From Mesorhizobium sp. M2A.F.Ca.ET.046.03.2.1 (GTDB taxonomy: Bacteria; Pseudomonadota; Alphaproteobacteria; Rhizobiales; Rhizobiaceae), in NCBI RefSeq assembly GCF_003952425.1, contig NZ_CP034449.1:4762001-4826000 (forward strand): a stretch of 64,000 nucleotides of DNA, given 5' to 3'. Made by a program: the position numbers and the translations under genes. Each line of letters starts with the position of its first letter. Within the stretch, counting starts at the first letter, position 1. This document shows positions 17,241 through 26,964 of this stretch, piece by piece. The notes beneath the pieces were generated by a model that worked only from the letters and a program-made list of their open reading frames with translations, was not told the DNA's origin and made no database searches.

Positions 17241-17293
17241 GGCGGGACCTTTGAAGCAGGCCCCCTTGAAACAGGCCCTCTTGAATCGGGATG
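17235..17293. repeat. Imperfect 15-bp tandem repeat x4 starting at the ubiE stop codon
   Basis: Units at 17235-17248 (14 bp, CTTTGAGGCGGGAC), 17249-17263, 17264-17278 and 17279-17293, each with a CTTGAA-like start and a GGCCC or CGGG end. The first contains the last sense codon and TGA of ubiE. It fills the whole gap to ubiB. Confidence 0.75.
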
Positions 17294-17297
17294 GCCA

Positions 17298-18872
17298 ATG
17301 AGCAGCGTCGGCGCCGCCTTCAGGCTCGCCCGGGCCGGCTGGGTGCTGGTCCGCGAGGGCGTCGTCGCGGCGTTGCCGGGCGAGGAGCTCTCCGGCATGC
17401 CGAAATTCGGCTGGAGCGTTGCGCGACTTTTCACCCGGCGGCGGGCGCTGAGCTATCAGCGCGGCGACAGGCTGGCGCGCGCGGTGGTGCGGCTCGGGCC
17501 TTCCTATGTCAAGCTCGGCCAGTTCCTGGCAACGCGGCCCGATGTCGTCGGCAACGACATGGCGCTCGACCTCGCGCTGTTGCAGGACAAGATGCACACC
17601 TTTCCGAAGGCGGAAGCGGTCCACGCGATCGAGGCCTCGCTCGGCCGCAGGATCGACGATCTCTATTCGAGCTTCGGTGAGCCGGTGGCGGCGGCCTCGA
17701 TCGCGCAGGTGCACAGGGCCGAGGTCATGCGCGAGGGCACTGCTTCGCGCGTGGCGGTGAAGGTCATCCGGCCCGGCGTGCGGCACCGCTTCTTCCAGGA
17801 CCTCGAAAGCTATTTCCTCGCCGCCCGCCTGCAGGAAAAATACATCCCATCGTCGCGCCGGCTGCGCCCGGTCGAGGTGACGCAGACGCTGGCGCAGACC
17901 ACCAGGATCGAGATGGATTTGCGGCTCGAGGCGGCAGCGCTTTCGGAGCTCGGCGAGAACACCAAGGACGATCCGGGGTTCCGCGTGCCGGCAGTCGATT
18001 GGGAACGGACCGGCCGCGACGTGCTCACCATGGAGTGGATCGACGGCGTCAAGATGAACGACATCGCCGGCCTTGCTGCCGCCGGTCATGACCTCAAGGC
18101 GATCGCCACCAATCTCATCCAGTCGTTCCTCAGGCACACGCTGCGCGACGGCTTTTTCCATGCCGACATGCATCCGGGCAACCTGTTCGTCGAGGCGGAC
18201 GGCACCATCGTTGCCGTCGATCTCGGCATTGCCGGGCGGCTCGGCAAGAAGGAGCGGCGCTTCCTGGCGGAGATCCTCTACGGCTTCATCGTGCGCGACT
18301 ATCAGCGCGTCGCCGAAGTGCATTTCGAGGCGGGCTATGTGCCGCGCCAGCACAATGTCTCGGCCTTCGCGCAGGCGATCCGCGCCATCGGCGAGCCAAT
18401 CCACGGCCAGTCGGCCGACACCATCTCGATGGCGAAGCTTTTGACGCTTCTTTTCGAGGTCACCGAGCTGTTCGACATGGCGACGCGACCGGAGCTGATC
18501 CTGTTGCAAAAGACCATGGTGGTCGTCGAAGGCGTCGCCCGCACGCTCGATCCGGCCTTCAACATGTGGAAGACCTCCGAACCGGTGGTGGGCGACTGGA
18601 TCGCCGGCAATCTCGGTCCGCGCGGGCTGCTCACCGACGCGCGCGACGGCGCCAAGGCGCTGCTGGCACTCGCCCGCCAGGCGCTGGACCTTGCCGCCCG
18701 AACCGACCGGCTGTCGCGCGAGATCGACCTGATGGCCGAGAACGGCCTGCGCTTCGACGAAGCGACCGCGCAAGCCATCGGCGAGGCTGAAGCGCGCCAC
18801 ACCCGGTCCGGCCGCGTGGCGCTGTGGGTGATCGCGCTGACGCTGATCTACATCGCGTGGAAATCGCTCTGA
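17298..18872 (+). CDS. ubiB: UbiB-family atypical kinase/ATPase for ubiquinone biosynthesis
   Basis: 524 residues, typical length. It supports ubiquinone biosynthesis at the membrane through an atypical protein-kinase-like fold. Hallmarks: KxGQ motif KLGQ at 72-75, Ala-rich loop AAASIAQVHRA at about 131-141 replacing the Gly-rich loop, lysine K155 in AVKVIRPG, the catalytic-loop region HADMHPGNLF and the metal motif VDLGI. A C-terminal transmembrane segment (last 20 residues, VALWVIALTLIYIAW) anchors it. It follows ubiE by 57 bp that consist mostly of tandem repeats. Confidence 0.95.
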   Translation: MSSVGAAFRLARAGWVLVREGVVAALPGEELSGMPKFGWSVARLFTRRRALSYQRGDRLARAVVRLGPSYVKLGQFLATRPDVVGNDMALDLALLQDKMHTFPKAEAVHAIEASLGRRIDDLYSSFGEPVAAASIAQVHRAEVMREGTASRVAVKVIRPGVRHRFFQDLESYFLAARLQEKYIPSSRRLRPVEVTQTLAQTTRIEMDLRLEAAALSELGENTKDDPGFRVPAVDWERTGRDVLTMEWIDGVKMNDIAGLAAAGHDLKAIATNLIQSFLRHTLRDGFFHADMHPGNLFVEADGTIVAVDLGIAGRLGKKERRFLAEILYGFIVRDYQRVAEVHFEAGYVPRQHNVSAFAQAIRAIGEPIHGQSADTISMAKLLTLLFEVTELFDMATRPELILLQKTMVVVEGVARTLDPAFNMWKTSEPVVGDWIAGNLGPRGLLTDARDGAKALLALARQALDLAARTDRLSREIDLMAENGLRFDEATAQAIGEAEARHTRSGRVALWVIALTLIYIAWKSL

Positions 18873-18878
18873 TTGCTT

Positions 18879-18909
18879 GCAATGCTAGCATCCAATTTGC
18901 TAGCGTTGC
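18879..18909 (+). promoter_or_regulatory. Inverted repeat resembling a FitA/VapB-type antitoxin operator
   Basis: Arms GCAATGCTAGCA (18879-18890) and TGCTAGCGTTGC (18898-18909), one mismatch, 7-bp spacer, about 26 bp before the start of the FitA-like reading frame. It carries two TGCTAGC half-sites. As I recall it, the operator bound by gonococcal FitAB has TGCTATCA/TGATAGCA half-sites, so the resemblance is notable. It lies between ubiB and the fused gene. Binding is inferred, not shown. Confidence 0.7.
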
Positions 18910-18935
18910 AGGCAGTTGACGGTTGGAACGGGATC

Positions 18936-19181
18936 ATGGGCACGATTACTGTCCGTAATCTAGCGGACGACGTGAAGCAGAGATTGCGCGAACGTGCTGC
19001 AGCACGCGGCGTGTCCATGGAAGAACAGGCGCGCGAGATCCTGGGCAGAAGCGTTCTGTCCGCAGGAGCGGCGACCGCCCCGGAGGGCGAGAGCCTTTAC
19101 GCGGCGATCCGCGGTCTGGTCGAGCCGCATGGCGGCTTTGATATTGAGCTGCCACTGCGCGGCCAATCCGTGGGAAGCCGC
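18936..19181 (+). other. Orphan FitA-like antitoxin segment without toxin or stop codon
   Basis: This is the antitoxin part of the fused frame. In ordinary fitAB or vapBC modules this gene ends a few residues after the IELP-type tail and overlaps a PIN-domain toxin gene. Here the frame runs straight into coaBC and no PIN motif is found on either strand nearby. The retained operator upstream suggests the domain could still bind its own promoter. Confidence 0.75.
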
Positions 19182-20414
19182 ATGACTCTCTCCGGCAAGC
19201 GCATCCTGCTGATCATCGGCGGCGGCATCGCCGCCTATAAATCGCTTGATCTGATACGGCGGCTGCGCGAGCGCGGCGCTTCTGTGCGGGTGGTGATGAC
19301 CTCGGCAGCGCAGGAATTCGTCACCACGCTGTCGGTCGGCGCGCTTTCGGCCGACCACGTCTTTACCGACCTGTTCGACCGCAAGGACGAGCACGATGTC
19401 GGCCATATCAGGCTGTCGCGCGAGGCCGACCTGCTGGTCGTGGCGCCGGCCACCGCCGACCTGATGGCGAAGCTTGCCAACGGCCATGCCAATGACCTTG
19501 CCTCGACGGTGCTGCTGGCCACCGACAAGAAGGTGCTGATGGCCCCTGCAATGAACCCGAAGATGTGGGCGCACGCCGCTACACGCCGCAACCGGGCGAC
19601 GCTGCAGAAGGATGGCATCGCCTTTATCGGCCCCGCCAAAGGCGAGATGGCCGAAAGCAACGAAGCGGGCGAGGGCCGCATGGCCGAACCGCTGGAGATC
19701 GTCGCCGCGATCGAGACGATGCTTGACGAGAAGCCGAAGCCGCTTGCCGGCCGCAGGATCATCGTCACCTCCGGGCCGACGCATGAGCCGATCGATCCGG
19801 TGCGTTACATCGCCAACCGCTCTTCGGGCAAGCAGGGCCATGCCATCGCGGCCGCGCTGGCAAAGCTCGGCGCCGATGTGCGGCTCGTTTCCGGTCCGGT
19901 CACCATTGCCGATCCGGCCGGCGTCGCGACCACCCATGTCGAAACGGGCGCCCAGATGAAGGAAGCGGTCGAGAGCCTGCTGCCGGCGGATGCCGCTGTC
20001 TTTGTCGCGGCGGTCGCCGACTGGCGCACGGCCAACGCCGCCGGCGAGAAGATCAAGAAGGTGGCGGGCGAGGGGCCGCCTGCGCTGCAGATGGTCGAGA
20101 ACCCGGACATCCTGGCCGGCATCGGCCATCATGCGCAGAGGCCTGGCCTTGTCGTCGGCTTCGCTGCCGAAACGCAGGATCTCATCGCAAATGCCGAGGC
20201 CAAGCTCAAGAAAAAGGGCGCCGACTTCATCGTCGCCAACGACGTCTCGCATGAAAGCGGCATCGGCCCATCGGGCGTGATGGGCGGCGACCGCAACAAG
20301 GTGCGCATCGTCTCCAGGGCCGGCGTTGAGGAGTGGCCGGAGATGGGCAAGGACGAGGTGGCGGCGCGGCTTGCCGCGCTGATTGCGGAGCGGCTGCAGA
20401 CCGTCGTGGTGTGA
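18936..20414 (+). CDS. coaBC: FitA-like antitoxin domain fused in frame to CoaBC
   Basis: From ATG 18936 the frame is open for 492 residues. Residues 1-82 are a complete FitA-like antitoxin: a ribbon-helix-helix (TITVRNLADDVKQRL then RGVSMEEQAREIL) and a toxin-binding tail (AAIRGLVEPHGGFDIELP). With no stop, CoaBC follows from ATG 19182 (410 residues): phosphopantothenoylcysteine decarboxylase with the PAMNPKMW active-site block, then phosphopantothenate-cysteine ligase with TSGPTHEPIDPVRYIANRSSGKQG and AAVADWR. CoaBC makes 4'-phosphopantetheine for CoA. ATG 19182 has GGGAAG 4 nt upstream, so CoaBC alone may also be made. No PIN toxin gene is nearby. Operon position after ubiB is the usual rhizobial one. 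Confidence 0.88.
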   Translation: MGTITVRNLADDVKQRLRERAAARGVSMEEQAREILGRSVLSAGAATAPEGESLYAAIRGLVEPHGGFDIELPLRGQSVGSRMTLSGKRILLIIGGGIAAYKSLDLIRRLRERGASVRVVMTSAAQEFVTTLSVGALSADHVFTDLFDRKDEHDVGHIRLSREADLLVVAPATADLMAKLANGHANDLASTVLLATDKKVLMAPAMNPKMWAHAATRRNRATLQKDGIAFIGPAKGEMAESNEAGEGRMAEPLEIVAAIETMLDEKPKPLAGRRIIVTSGPTHEPIDPVRYIANRSSGKQGHAIAAALAKLGADVRLVSGPVTIADPAGVATTHVETGAQMKEAVESLLPADAAVFVAAVADWRTANAAGEKIKKVAGEGPPALQMVENPDILAGIGHHAQRPGLVVGFAAETQDLIANAEAKLKKKGADFIVANDVSHESGIGPSGVMGGDRNKVRIVSRAGVEEWPEMGKDEVAARLAALIAERLQTVVV

Positions 20415-20450
20415 GGCCGAAACCGGCGCTTCGGTCGCCGGCCCTCGACG

Positions 20451-21818
<1,368 letters not shown>

Positions 21819-21848
21819 CTAGATAGCACTTGGCGCGGGTGCAGTAAA

Positions 21849-21877
21849 ATTGATAGTAATCGGATCCGGATATCAAT
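21849..21877 (+). promoter_or_regulatory. Candidate LysR-type operator between dgdA and its divergent regulator
   Basis: Perfect 7-bp inverted repeat ATTGATA (21849-21855) and TATCAAT (21871-21877) with 15 bp between, containing the palindrome CGGATCCG. It ends 9 bp before the regulator start and lies 60 bp upstream of dgdA, the position expected for an LTTR that represses itself and controls the divergent gene. Confidence 0.6.
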
Positions 21878-21886
21878 GGATTTGAT

Positions 21887-22744
21887 ATGCAGGCTCCACT
21901 CGATCTCAAGCTCCTGTCGACATTCGTGCGCGCGGCGCATTCCGGCACGCTGAGCGCCGTGGCGGTGCAGGTCGGGCGCACGCAATCGGCCGTGACCATG
22001 CAGATCCAGCGATTGGAAGAAGCGCTTGGCCAGAGCCTTTTTCATCGCAGCGGCAGCGGCGTGCGGCTGACCGGCAGCGGCGAACGTTTTCTGGCCTATG
22101 CCGAGCGCATCCTCAGAATCCATGACGAGGCGATCTCGGCCTTTTCCGACCAGGGCCTGCATGGGTCGATCATCTTCGGCAGCCCCGAAGACTATCTGAG
22201 CGCGTTCTTCCCGGCGCTCTTGAAGAGTTTCGGCACAATGTATCCCGATGTCGAGATCAAGGTGGTCTCGGCGCCGACGGTCGAACTGCGCACGCTCATC
22301 AATGCGCGTCAGGTCGATCTGGCGCTCGTTTCCACACCCAATCCAGGCGATGCGCCGGATGTCGTGCGCAGGGAATCGCTGGTCTGGGTCGGCAGCCGGC
22401 CAACCCTGGAACTCTACGATTTCGGCGACACCGTCCCACTCGCCCTGGCTGCGTCGAACGCGATCGACCACAAGGGGGCCTGCGAGGCCATGACCCGCGC
22501 CGGCCTGCGCTACAAGATAGCCTATGCCTCCAACAGCCTTGCCGGGCTGATCGCCGTTGCGCGGTCAGGGCTGGCGATCAGCGTGATGGCGGAGGGGGCG
22601 GTGCCGCCCGATCTCCATATTCTCGGCGCTCCGCTTCCTCCGCTGCCCGGGCTCGGTATCGTGATCATTTTCGCCGATGCGGAACGATCGCCCGCGGCCA
22701 CGGCCTTTGCCGATCACATCCGCAAGGTTCTGCCGTCGCTTTGA
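21887..22744 (+). CDS. dgdR: LysR-family regulator, probable DgdR
   Basis: 285 residues: winged helix-turn-helix at about 5-65 (LKLLSTFVRAAHSGTLSAVA, then QSAVTMQIQRLEEALGQSLF) and an effector domain after a linker helix. Divergent from the dialkylglycine decarboxylase gene, so control of that gene by its substrate is likely (inference from the Burkholderia dgdR-dgdA pair). No Shine-Dalgarno sequence is obvious because the candidate operator lies just before the ATG, so the message may have a very short leader. Confidence 0.8.
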   Translation: MQAPLDLKLLSTFVRAAHSGTLSAVAVQVGRTQSAVTMQIQRLEEALGQSLFHRSGSGVRLTGSGERFLAYAERILRIHDEAISAFSDQGLHGSIIFGSPEDYLSAFFPALLKSFGTMYPDVEIKVVSAPTVELRTLINARQVDLALVSTPNPGDAPDVVRRESLVWVGSRPTLELYDFGDTVPLALAASNAIDHKGACEAMTRAGLRYKIAYASNSLAGLIAVARSGLAISVMAEGAVPPDLHILGAPLPPLPGLGIVIIFADAERSPAATAFADHIRKVLPSL

Positions 22745-22789
22745 GGGTCTGCCGCCTCGCAGCTCTCGATAAGCTCGTGGTCTGGAACG

Positions 22790-24241
22790 TCAGCCCGTGG
22801 CCATTTGCGGCCGGTTCGCCGTCAACGACATCCTGAGCGCGGCCAGGCACCCGACGATCCCGAGCGGCACGAAAGCCAGGAACAGCCAGCCGGCGACGAT
22901 CGCGGCCGCCTCGCGACTCAGGCCATCGGAGAACCCACAGGCATTAGCGATAATGCCGGCAAGGGCGGCGCCTACCGCATAGCCGATGCGCTGCATCGTC
23001 GGCACGGCGGCCGAGGCGATGGTCTGTTCGCCCTCGCGCGCCGAGGCGACGATCACGCGCGTCAGGAACGGCCAGGCGACGCCGAAGCCGCCGCCCTGCA
23101 GAAGGGCGCAAAGCAGGATCAGCGGGATCGAGCCGGTCGGGATCGTGTAGGCGAAGCCGGCAATGCCGCAGGCGATCATCAGCGCGCCGACGACGATGAT
23201 CGACCGCTCGCGATGCAGCGGCGCATTGGCGACGAGGATCGACAGGATCGACCAGGCAATCGATTCGGCGGCGATGATATAGCCTGTCGTCAGGATCGGG
23301 ATGCCGTGCAGCGTGGTCAGCAGCAACGGCCCGTAAATGGCGAAGGTGCAGGTCGCCACGGAGGAGGCGGCCACCATGGTCATGCCGCTGCCGAGCGCGG
23401 AATTCCAGGAAAAAAGTTGCGAGGGAAACAGGCGCGAGCGCGGCTTCAGCGCATCGACGCGGAAGAACAGCGCGAGGCCGGCCAGGCCGAGCAGTATGAG
23501 CAGCGACGAGCGCAGCAAGGCGATGTCGACGCCAGCGGCGGCGATCAGCACGACGCTGACGGCAAGGCATCCGAGCGCCAGGAAGGGAAAGGCGGGCGTC
23601 GGGCCGGCGCCGGCCTGCGGCCGCTTCGCCTGCGGCGTGCCAAGCACGGCGAAGCTTGCGAGCGCCATGGCCGCACCGCCAAACGTGAAGACACCGAAGG
23701 CCCAGCGCCAGGACAGGAAATCGACCATGATTGCGCCGAGCATCGGGCCACTGAAGGCGGCGACACCCCAAATCGCCGAGATGATGCCGAAAAGCTGCGG
23801 CCAGATATTGCGCGGGAACAGGCGCTCGACCGAGACGAAGGCGAGCGAGACGAGCGCACCACCGCCCAGGCCCTCGACCAGCCGCCCGGCCAGGAAGACC
23901 GGCATCGATGGCGCGGTGGCGCAGACCAGCGCGCCAGCGGCATAAAGAAGGGCTGCGGCTATCATGTTGGTGCGCAGGGCGACGAAGCTGACCAGCCGGC
24001 CGGCGGCGGCACCCGCGACGATGGCGCCGAGTTCGTATACGGCCAGCGACCAGCCGACGAACTGCACGCCGGCAATATCGCCGACCATCGCCGGCATGAC
24101 CGTCGCGATCATCGTCTCATTGGTGGCATGGAGCAGGATGCCGAGGCTGATGAAGCAGAAGCGTGCCAAGTCGCCATTTGCCCACAGCGCGGGCCAATCT
24201 ATCTTGTCGCCACCTGCCTTGTTGCCGCTTGCTGCCGTCAC
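22790..24241 (-). CDS. MFS transporter (DHA-type efflux)
   Basis: 483 residues with about 12-14 hydrophobic segments. The first loops show ATVMPAMVGDIAG and a GRLVEGLGGGALVSL block similar to motif C/antiporter segments of drug:proton antiporters, so an efflux role is favoured. The C-terminal half is less conserved. Convergent with the LysR gene at 21887-22744. It ends only 45 bp from that gene's stop; no terminator with a T-run is clear between them. Substrate unknown. Confidence 0.85.
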   Translation of the reverse strand: MTAASGNKAGGDKIDWPALWANGDLARFCFISLGILLHATNETMIATVMPAMVGDIAGVQFVGWSLAVYELGAIVAGAAAGRLVSFVALRTNMIAAALLYAAGALVCATAPSMPVFLAGRLVEGLGGGALVSLAFVSVERLFPRNIWPQLFGIISAIWGVAAFSGPMLGAIMVDFLSWRWAFGVFTFGGAAMALASFAVLGTPQAKRPQAGAGPTPAFPFLALGCLAVSVVLIAAAGVDIALLRSSLLILLGLAGLALFFRVDALKPRSRLFPSQLFSWNSALGSGMTMVAASSVATCTFAIYGPLLLTTLHGIPILTTGYIIAAESIAWSILSILVANAPLHRERSIIVVGALMIACGIAGFAYTIPTGSIPLILLCALLQGGGFGVAWPFLTRVIVASAREGEQTIASAAVPTMQRIGYAVGAALAGIIANACGFSDGLSREAAAIVAGWLFLAFVPLGIVGCLAALRMSLTANRPQMATG

Positions 24242-24394
24242 GTCGATCTCCTGCTTGCGATCCGCAGCCTCATCCGCATTGCGAATGGGCGCCAGGTCCA
24301 GTTCGGCAGGGCTTGTAGAACCTCAAGCGCGGTTGAGCTCAAGAGGCTTTTTCGCTTGTCGTGGAAGGAAGGCTCCACCGGCCCTGGTGGTCAG

Positions 24395-24877
24395 TCAGTT
24401 CGCTGTGCTGCGCAGCTGGAACTGGCTGACGCCGATGGCGATGTTGAGACCGGTCTGGGTCTGGACGCTGAGCGGCTGCAGAGTGAAGGCGTTGCCGGTG
24501 CCGCCGACCAGGAGATTGGCGCCGGCGCCGACCGCGGCGGTCACTTCGGCGCTGGCGCCGACATAGTCGCCGGCAAGCGCACCCGGGGCGTAGATGTTGT
24601 TCATCGGCGTCAGCACCAGCCAGCGCATCACGCTCTGGCTGGTCGTGCCGATGTCGAGACCATACTTGTTGACGGCGCCGAAATAGGCTTCCGGCGCGAA
24701 GGTCTTGTCGGCCGGCATGAAGGTGCAGCTCAGATCCTTGCTTGAGCCGAAGACGAAGCCGCTGCCGCCGCCGATGGCGCAATCCAAGACGCCGAGCTCA
24801 ACGCCGCCGGTCTCCGCTCGGGCCTGCCCGGCCAGTGCAACGATCGCCATCGCGGCTGCGGCGATGATCCTCGACAT
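24395..24877 (-). CDS. DUF992-type exported protein (copy 1)
   Basis: 160 residues from ATG 24877, with GAGGGGGG just upstream. Signal peptide (about 1-21, AAAAMAIVALAGQARA), then a small beta-rich domain typical of DUF992: LGVLDCAIGGGSGFVFGSSK near the start with two Cys, and a glycine-rich ending GAGANLLVGGTG then TLQPLSVQTQTGLNIA. Function unknown; family members are periplasmic. A second copy of the same family follows upstream in the genome (25026-25502), a tandem duplication. Confidence 0.85.
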   Translation of the reverse strand: MSRIIAAAAMAIVALAGQARAETGGVELGVLDCAIGGGSGFVFGSSKDLSCTFMPADKTFAPEAYFGAVNKYGLDIGTTSQSVMRWLVLTPMNNIYAPGALAGDYVGASAEVTAAVGAGANLLVGGTGNAFTLQPLSVQTQTGLNIAIGVSQFQLRSTAN

Positions 24878-24900
24878 ATGTCCCCCCTCTTCTTTTTGAC

Positions 24901-24944
24901 GCAATTCCGGACGGAAAACCGTGTCTCACTTTTCCTGGAATTGC
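24901..24944. repeat. AAAACCGC/CACTTTT palindromic repeat
   Basis: 44 bp with outer arms GCAATTCC/GGAATTGC, inner arms GGAAAA/TTTTCC and a diverged loop (CCGTGTCTCAC). Located between the two DUF992 genes, just upstream of copy 1. Confidence 0.9.
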
Positions 24945-24946
24945 TC

Positions 24947-24992
24947 AAAAGCATGCGGCCCGGAACGGCTACAATGTCCTGTTCCGGGCCGC
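24947..24992 (-). terminator. Rho-independent terminator after DUF992 copy 2
   Basis: Read on the minus strand, stem GCGGCCCGGAAC/GTTCCGGGCCGC (24981-24992 with 24955-24966) with a 14-nt loop, then ATGCTTTT. It sits 33 bp past the stop of copy 2, so the two DUF992 genes are probably transcribed separately. Confidence 0.8.
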
Positions 24993-25025
24993 GCGTATAG
25001 GCGGATGTCGTTAGCGGCTGAGCGC

Positions 25026-25502
25026 CTATTTGTAGGAGTGGACGAGGTCCAGCGACGCCACCGCGACGGCCAGGTTGACGCCGGTCTGCGCCTGCACGCT
25101 GAGCGGCTCCAGCATGAAGGCGCCGTCGAGGCCGCCGACCAGGAGATTGGCGCCGCCGCCGGTCACGACGGAAGCCTCGGCGTTGACGCCGTAATAGCTG
25201 CCGGCGAGGTCGCCCGCCTCATGATGGCGCGTGGCGCCGAGCACCGCCCAGACCAGCTGGCCCTGATGCGTCTGGCCGATGTCGACGCCGAGCTTGGAGA
25301 TCATGCCGGTGTACTGCTCGGCCGGATCGTGATGATAGGGACGGAAGGTGCAGGACACGCCCTTGTTGGACGTGATGACATAGCCGACGCCGCCGTCGAT
25401 CGTGCAATCGAGCGTGCCGAGCCGGAGCGTGCCGGCGCTGACTGGGGAAGCGAGGACCGTGGCGGCAAGCGCGGCAGCGGCACAGGCAAGGGATTTGATC
25501 AT
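25026..25502 (-). CDS. DUF992-type exported protein (copy 2)
   Basis: 158 residues from ATG 25502 (AAAGG upstream). Signal peptide about 1-22 (ending SPVSAG). The mature domain parallels copy 1: LGTLDCTIDGGVGYVITSNK, a second Cys in SCTFRPY, and the ending GGGANLLVGGLDGAF then LQPLSV-like LEPLSVQAQTGVNLA. Paralogue of 24395-24877; no enzymatic motif is visible. Confidence 0.85.
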   Translation of the reverse strand: MIKSLACAAAALAATVLASPVSAGTLRLGTLDCTIDGGVGYVITSNKGVSCTFRPYHHDPAEQYTGMISKLGVDIGQTHQGQLVWAVLGATRHHEAGDLAGSYYGVNAEASVVTGGGANLLVGGLDGAFMLEPLSVQAQTGVNLAVAVASLDLVHSYK

Positions 25503-25708
25503 TGGAAAGGTCCTTTCGCGAAAATCTTGGCCCCGGCTTAAACGGTCGAGGTGCAAGGAGCGTTCCGCCGAAAACTTGGCGCGAACATGGCAAAGGTTAA
25601 CGCACTGCCCTGGGCGGTTAACGGATCGCTATCGGCGTCGCCACGGCGCAACACTGCGGCCGCCGGCGGCGACCGCGCCTGGCGCGAGATGCCCTTCCGT
25701 TACAGGCT

Positions 25709-26560
25709 TCAGCTGGCGTTGCCGCCGGTGCGCGACAGGCCGTCCTTGGCCGGCTGGTAGTTCGGGTCGAGGTGGATCGCCTCGCGGTAGGACTTGGCGG
25801 CCCTGACCTTGTCGCCACGGCGCTCGTAGATCAGCGCCTGGTTGGCCCAGGCCTCGGCATTCTTGCCGTCGAGCTTGATGGCCATGTTGAAGTCGGAGAA
25901 GGCGTTGTCCTCGTCGCCTGTCGCAAGATAGGAGAGGCCGCGGCCGTTGTAGGGCTCGGCGGCGTCCGGCGCCAGCGAGATGGCGGTCGAGAAGTCCTCG
26001 ATGGCGAATTTGTGCTGGCCCTGGCTCTGATAGATCAGACCGCGATTGTGGTAGGCGCGCGCATCCGTGGTGTCGAGCTGGATCGCCTTCTGGAAGTCGT
26101 TGAAGGCATCCTGGGTGCGGCCCGCCTTACGGTAGAGATTGCCGCGGCCGATATAGGCGGCATCGTAGTTGGCGTTGATCTGGATCGAGCGGTTGTAGTC
26201 GGCCAGAGCGGCTTCCTGATTGCCGAGGAAACGCTGAATCAGCGCGCGATTCGAGTAGGCCTGGTAGAAGTTCGGATTGAGCTGGATGGCCTGGTTGAAG
26301 TCCTTGAGCGCCGCCTGGTACTGGCCGCCGCGGCCATAGGCCGAGCCGCGCACATTATAGCCCTCGGGATCCTGCGGATTGCGCTGAATGACCGCCGAGA
26401 GCGAGGAGATGTTCTCGCTTGAGCCTTGCGCCTTGTCGATCGAGTTGAACTCACCTGTCGGGGCCGTCTGGCATGCTGCAAGCATCAGACCCGAAAGCAG
26501 GGCCGCCGTCAGGGCGAAGCCGCGAAAACCGGTTCCACGCTCCACGGTAATAGCGTTCAT
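25709..26560 (-). CDS. Tetratricopeptide-repeat lipoprotein
   Basis: 283 residues from ATG 26560 with GAGGAC 4-6 nt upstream. Lipoprotein signal with lipobox LAAC (about residue 27-30), so it is anchored on the periplasmic side of a membrane. After a short linker come about six TPR units (about 55-265), each with the A/N-x-R-G-x-x-Y pattern such as GYNVRGSAYGRGGQYQAAL and AYSNRALIQRFLGNQEAAL. It resembles NlpI-like scaffold proteins; partners are unknown. Located downstream of rpsU, separated from it by a terminator. Confidence 0.88.
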   Translation of the reverse strand: MNAITVERGTGFRGFALTAALLSGLMLAACQTAPTGEFNSIDKAQGSSENISSLSAVIQRNPQDPEGYNVRGSAYGRGGQYQAALKDFNQAIQLNPNFYQAYSNRALIQRFLGNQEAALADYNRSIQINANYDAAYIGRGNLYRKAGRTQDAFNDFQKAIQLDTTDARAYHNRGLIYQSQGQHKFAIEDFSTAISLAPDAAEPYNGRGLSYLATGDEDNAFSDFNMAIKLDGKNAEAWANQALIYERRGDKVRAAKSYREAIHLDPNYQPAKDGLSRTGGNAS

Positions 26561-26620
26561 CTTTGTCCTCACTGCCGCAGCGCCGTCAGTCCGTTCCCTC
26601 TCCGACCGGCTCGAATCTAT

Positions 26621-26660
26621 AAACAAAAAGGTGGCGGCGATTCCGCATCGCGCCACCTTC
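26621..26660 (-). terminator. Rho-independent terminator of rpsU
   Basis: On the minus strand, stem AAGGTGGCG/CGCCACCTT (26651-26659 with 26628-26636) followed by TTTTTGTTT. It separates rpsU from the downstream TPR lipoprotein gene. Confidence 0.85.
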
Positions 26661-26691
26661 GGTATCCTTCGAAAAGGACGAAAAATAGGCG

Positions 26692-26964
26692 TTATGAGCG
26701 CGGCGAACGCGGCGCGCCACCAGCACCGGCCGGAGCCGGACGCGGGGTCATCGGCAGCAGGCCTTCGCGCTGGGCGCGCTTGCGGGCCAGCTTGCGGGCG
26801 CGGCGCACGGCTTCCGCCTTCTCGCGGGCACGCTTCTCGGACGGCTTCTCGTAGTGACCGCGCATCTTCATTTCACGGAAGATACCTTCGCGCTGCATTT
26901 TCTTCTTCAGCGCGCGAAGCGCCTGATCAACGTTGTTGTCGCGGACGAGTACCTGCACGGGCAA
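26692..26964 (-). CDS. rpsU: 30S ribosomal protein S21
   Basis: 90 residues. Starts with the S21 pattern [20 protein letters not shown], then [24 protein letters not shown] and a very basic Arg/Lys-rich tail. The last about 20 residues are Pro/Ala/Gly-rich, longer than in E. coli but usual in Rhizobiales. Part of the small subunit platform involved in initiation. Confidence 0.97.
   Translation of the reverse strand: MPVQVLVRDNNVDQALRALKKKMQREGIFREMKMRGHYEKPSEKRAREKAEAVRRARKLARKRAQREGLLPMTPRPAPAGAGGAPRSPRS

Noticed and set aside
16779..18800. A 673-codon minus-strand frame opposite ubiE and ubiB
   Set aside because: Both ubi genes are fully recognisable; the antisense frame is a shadow.
22805..24745. 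A 646-codon plus-strand frame opposite the MFS gene
   Set aside because: Composition is Arg/Asp/Gly/His-rich without domains; the minus-strand MFS and DUF992 genes explain the region.
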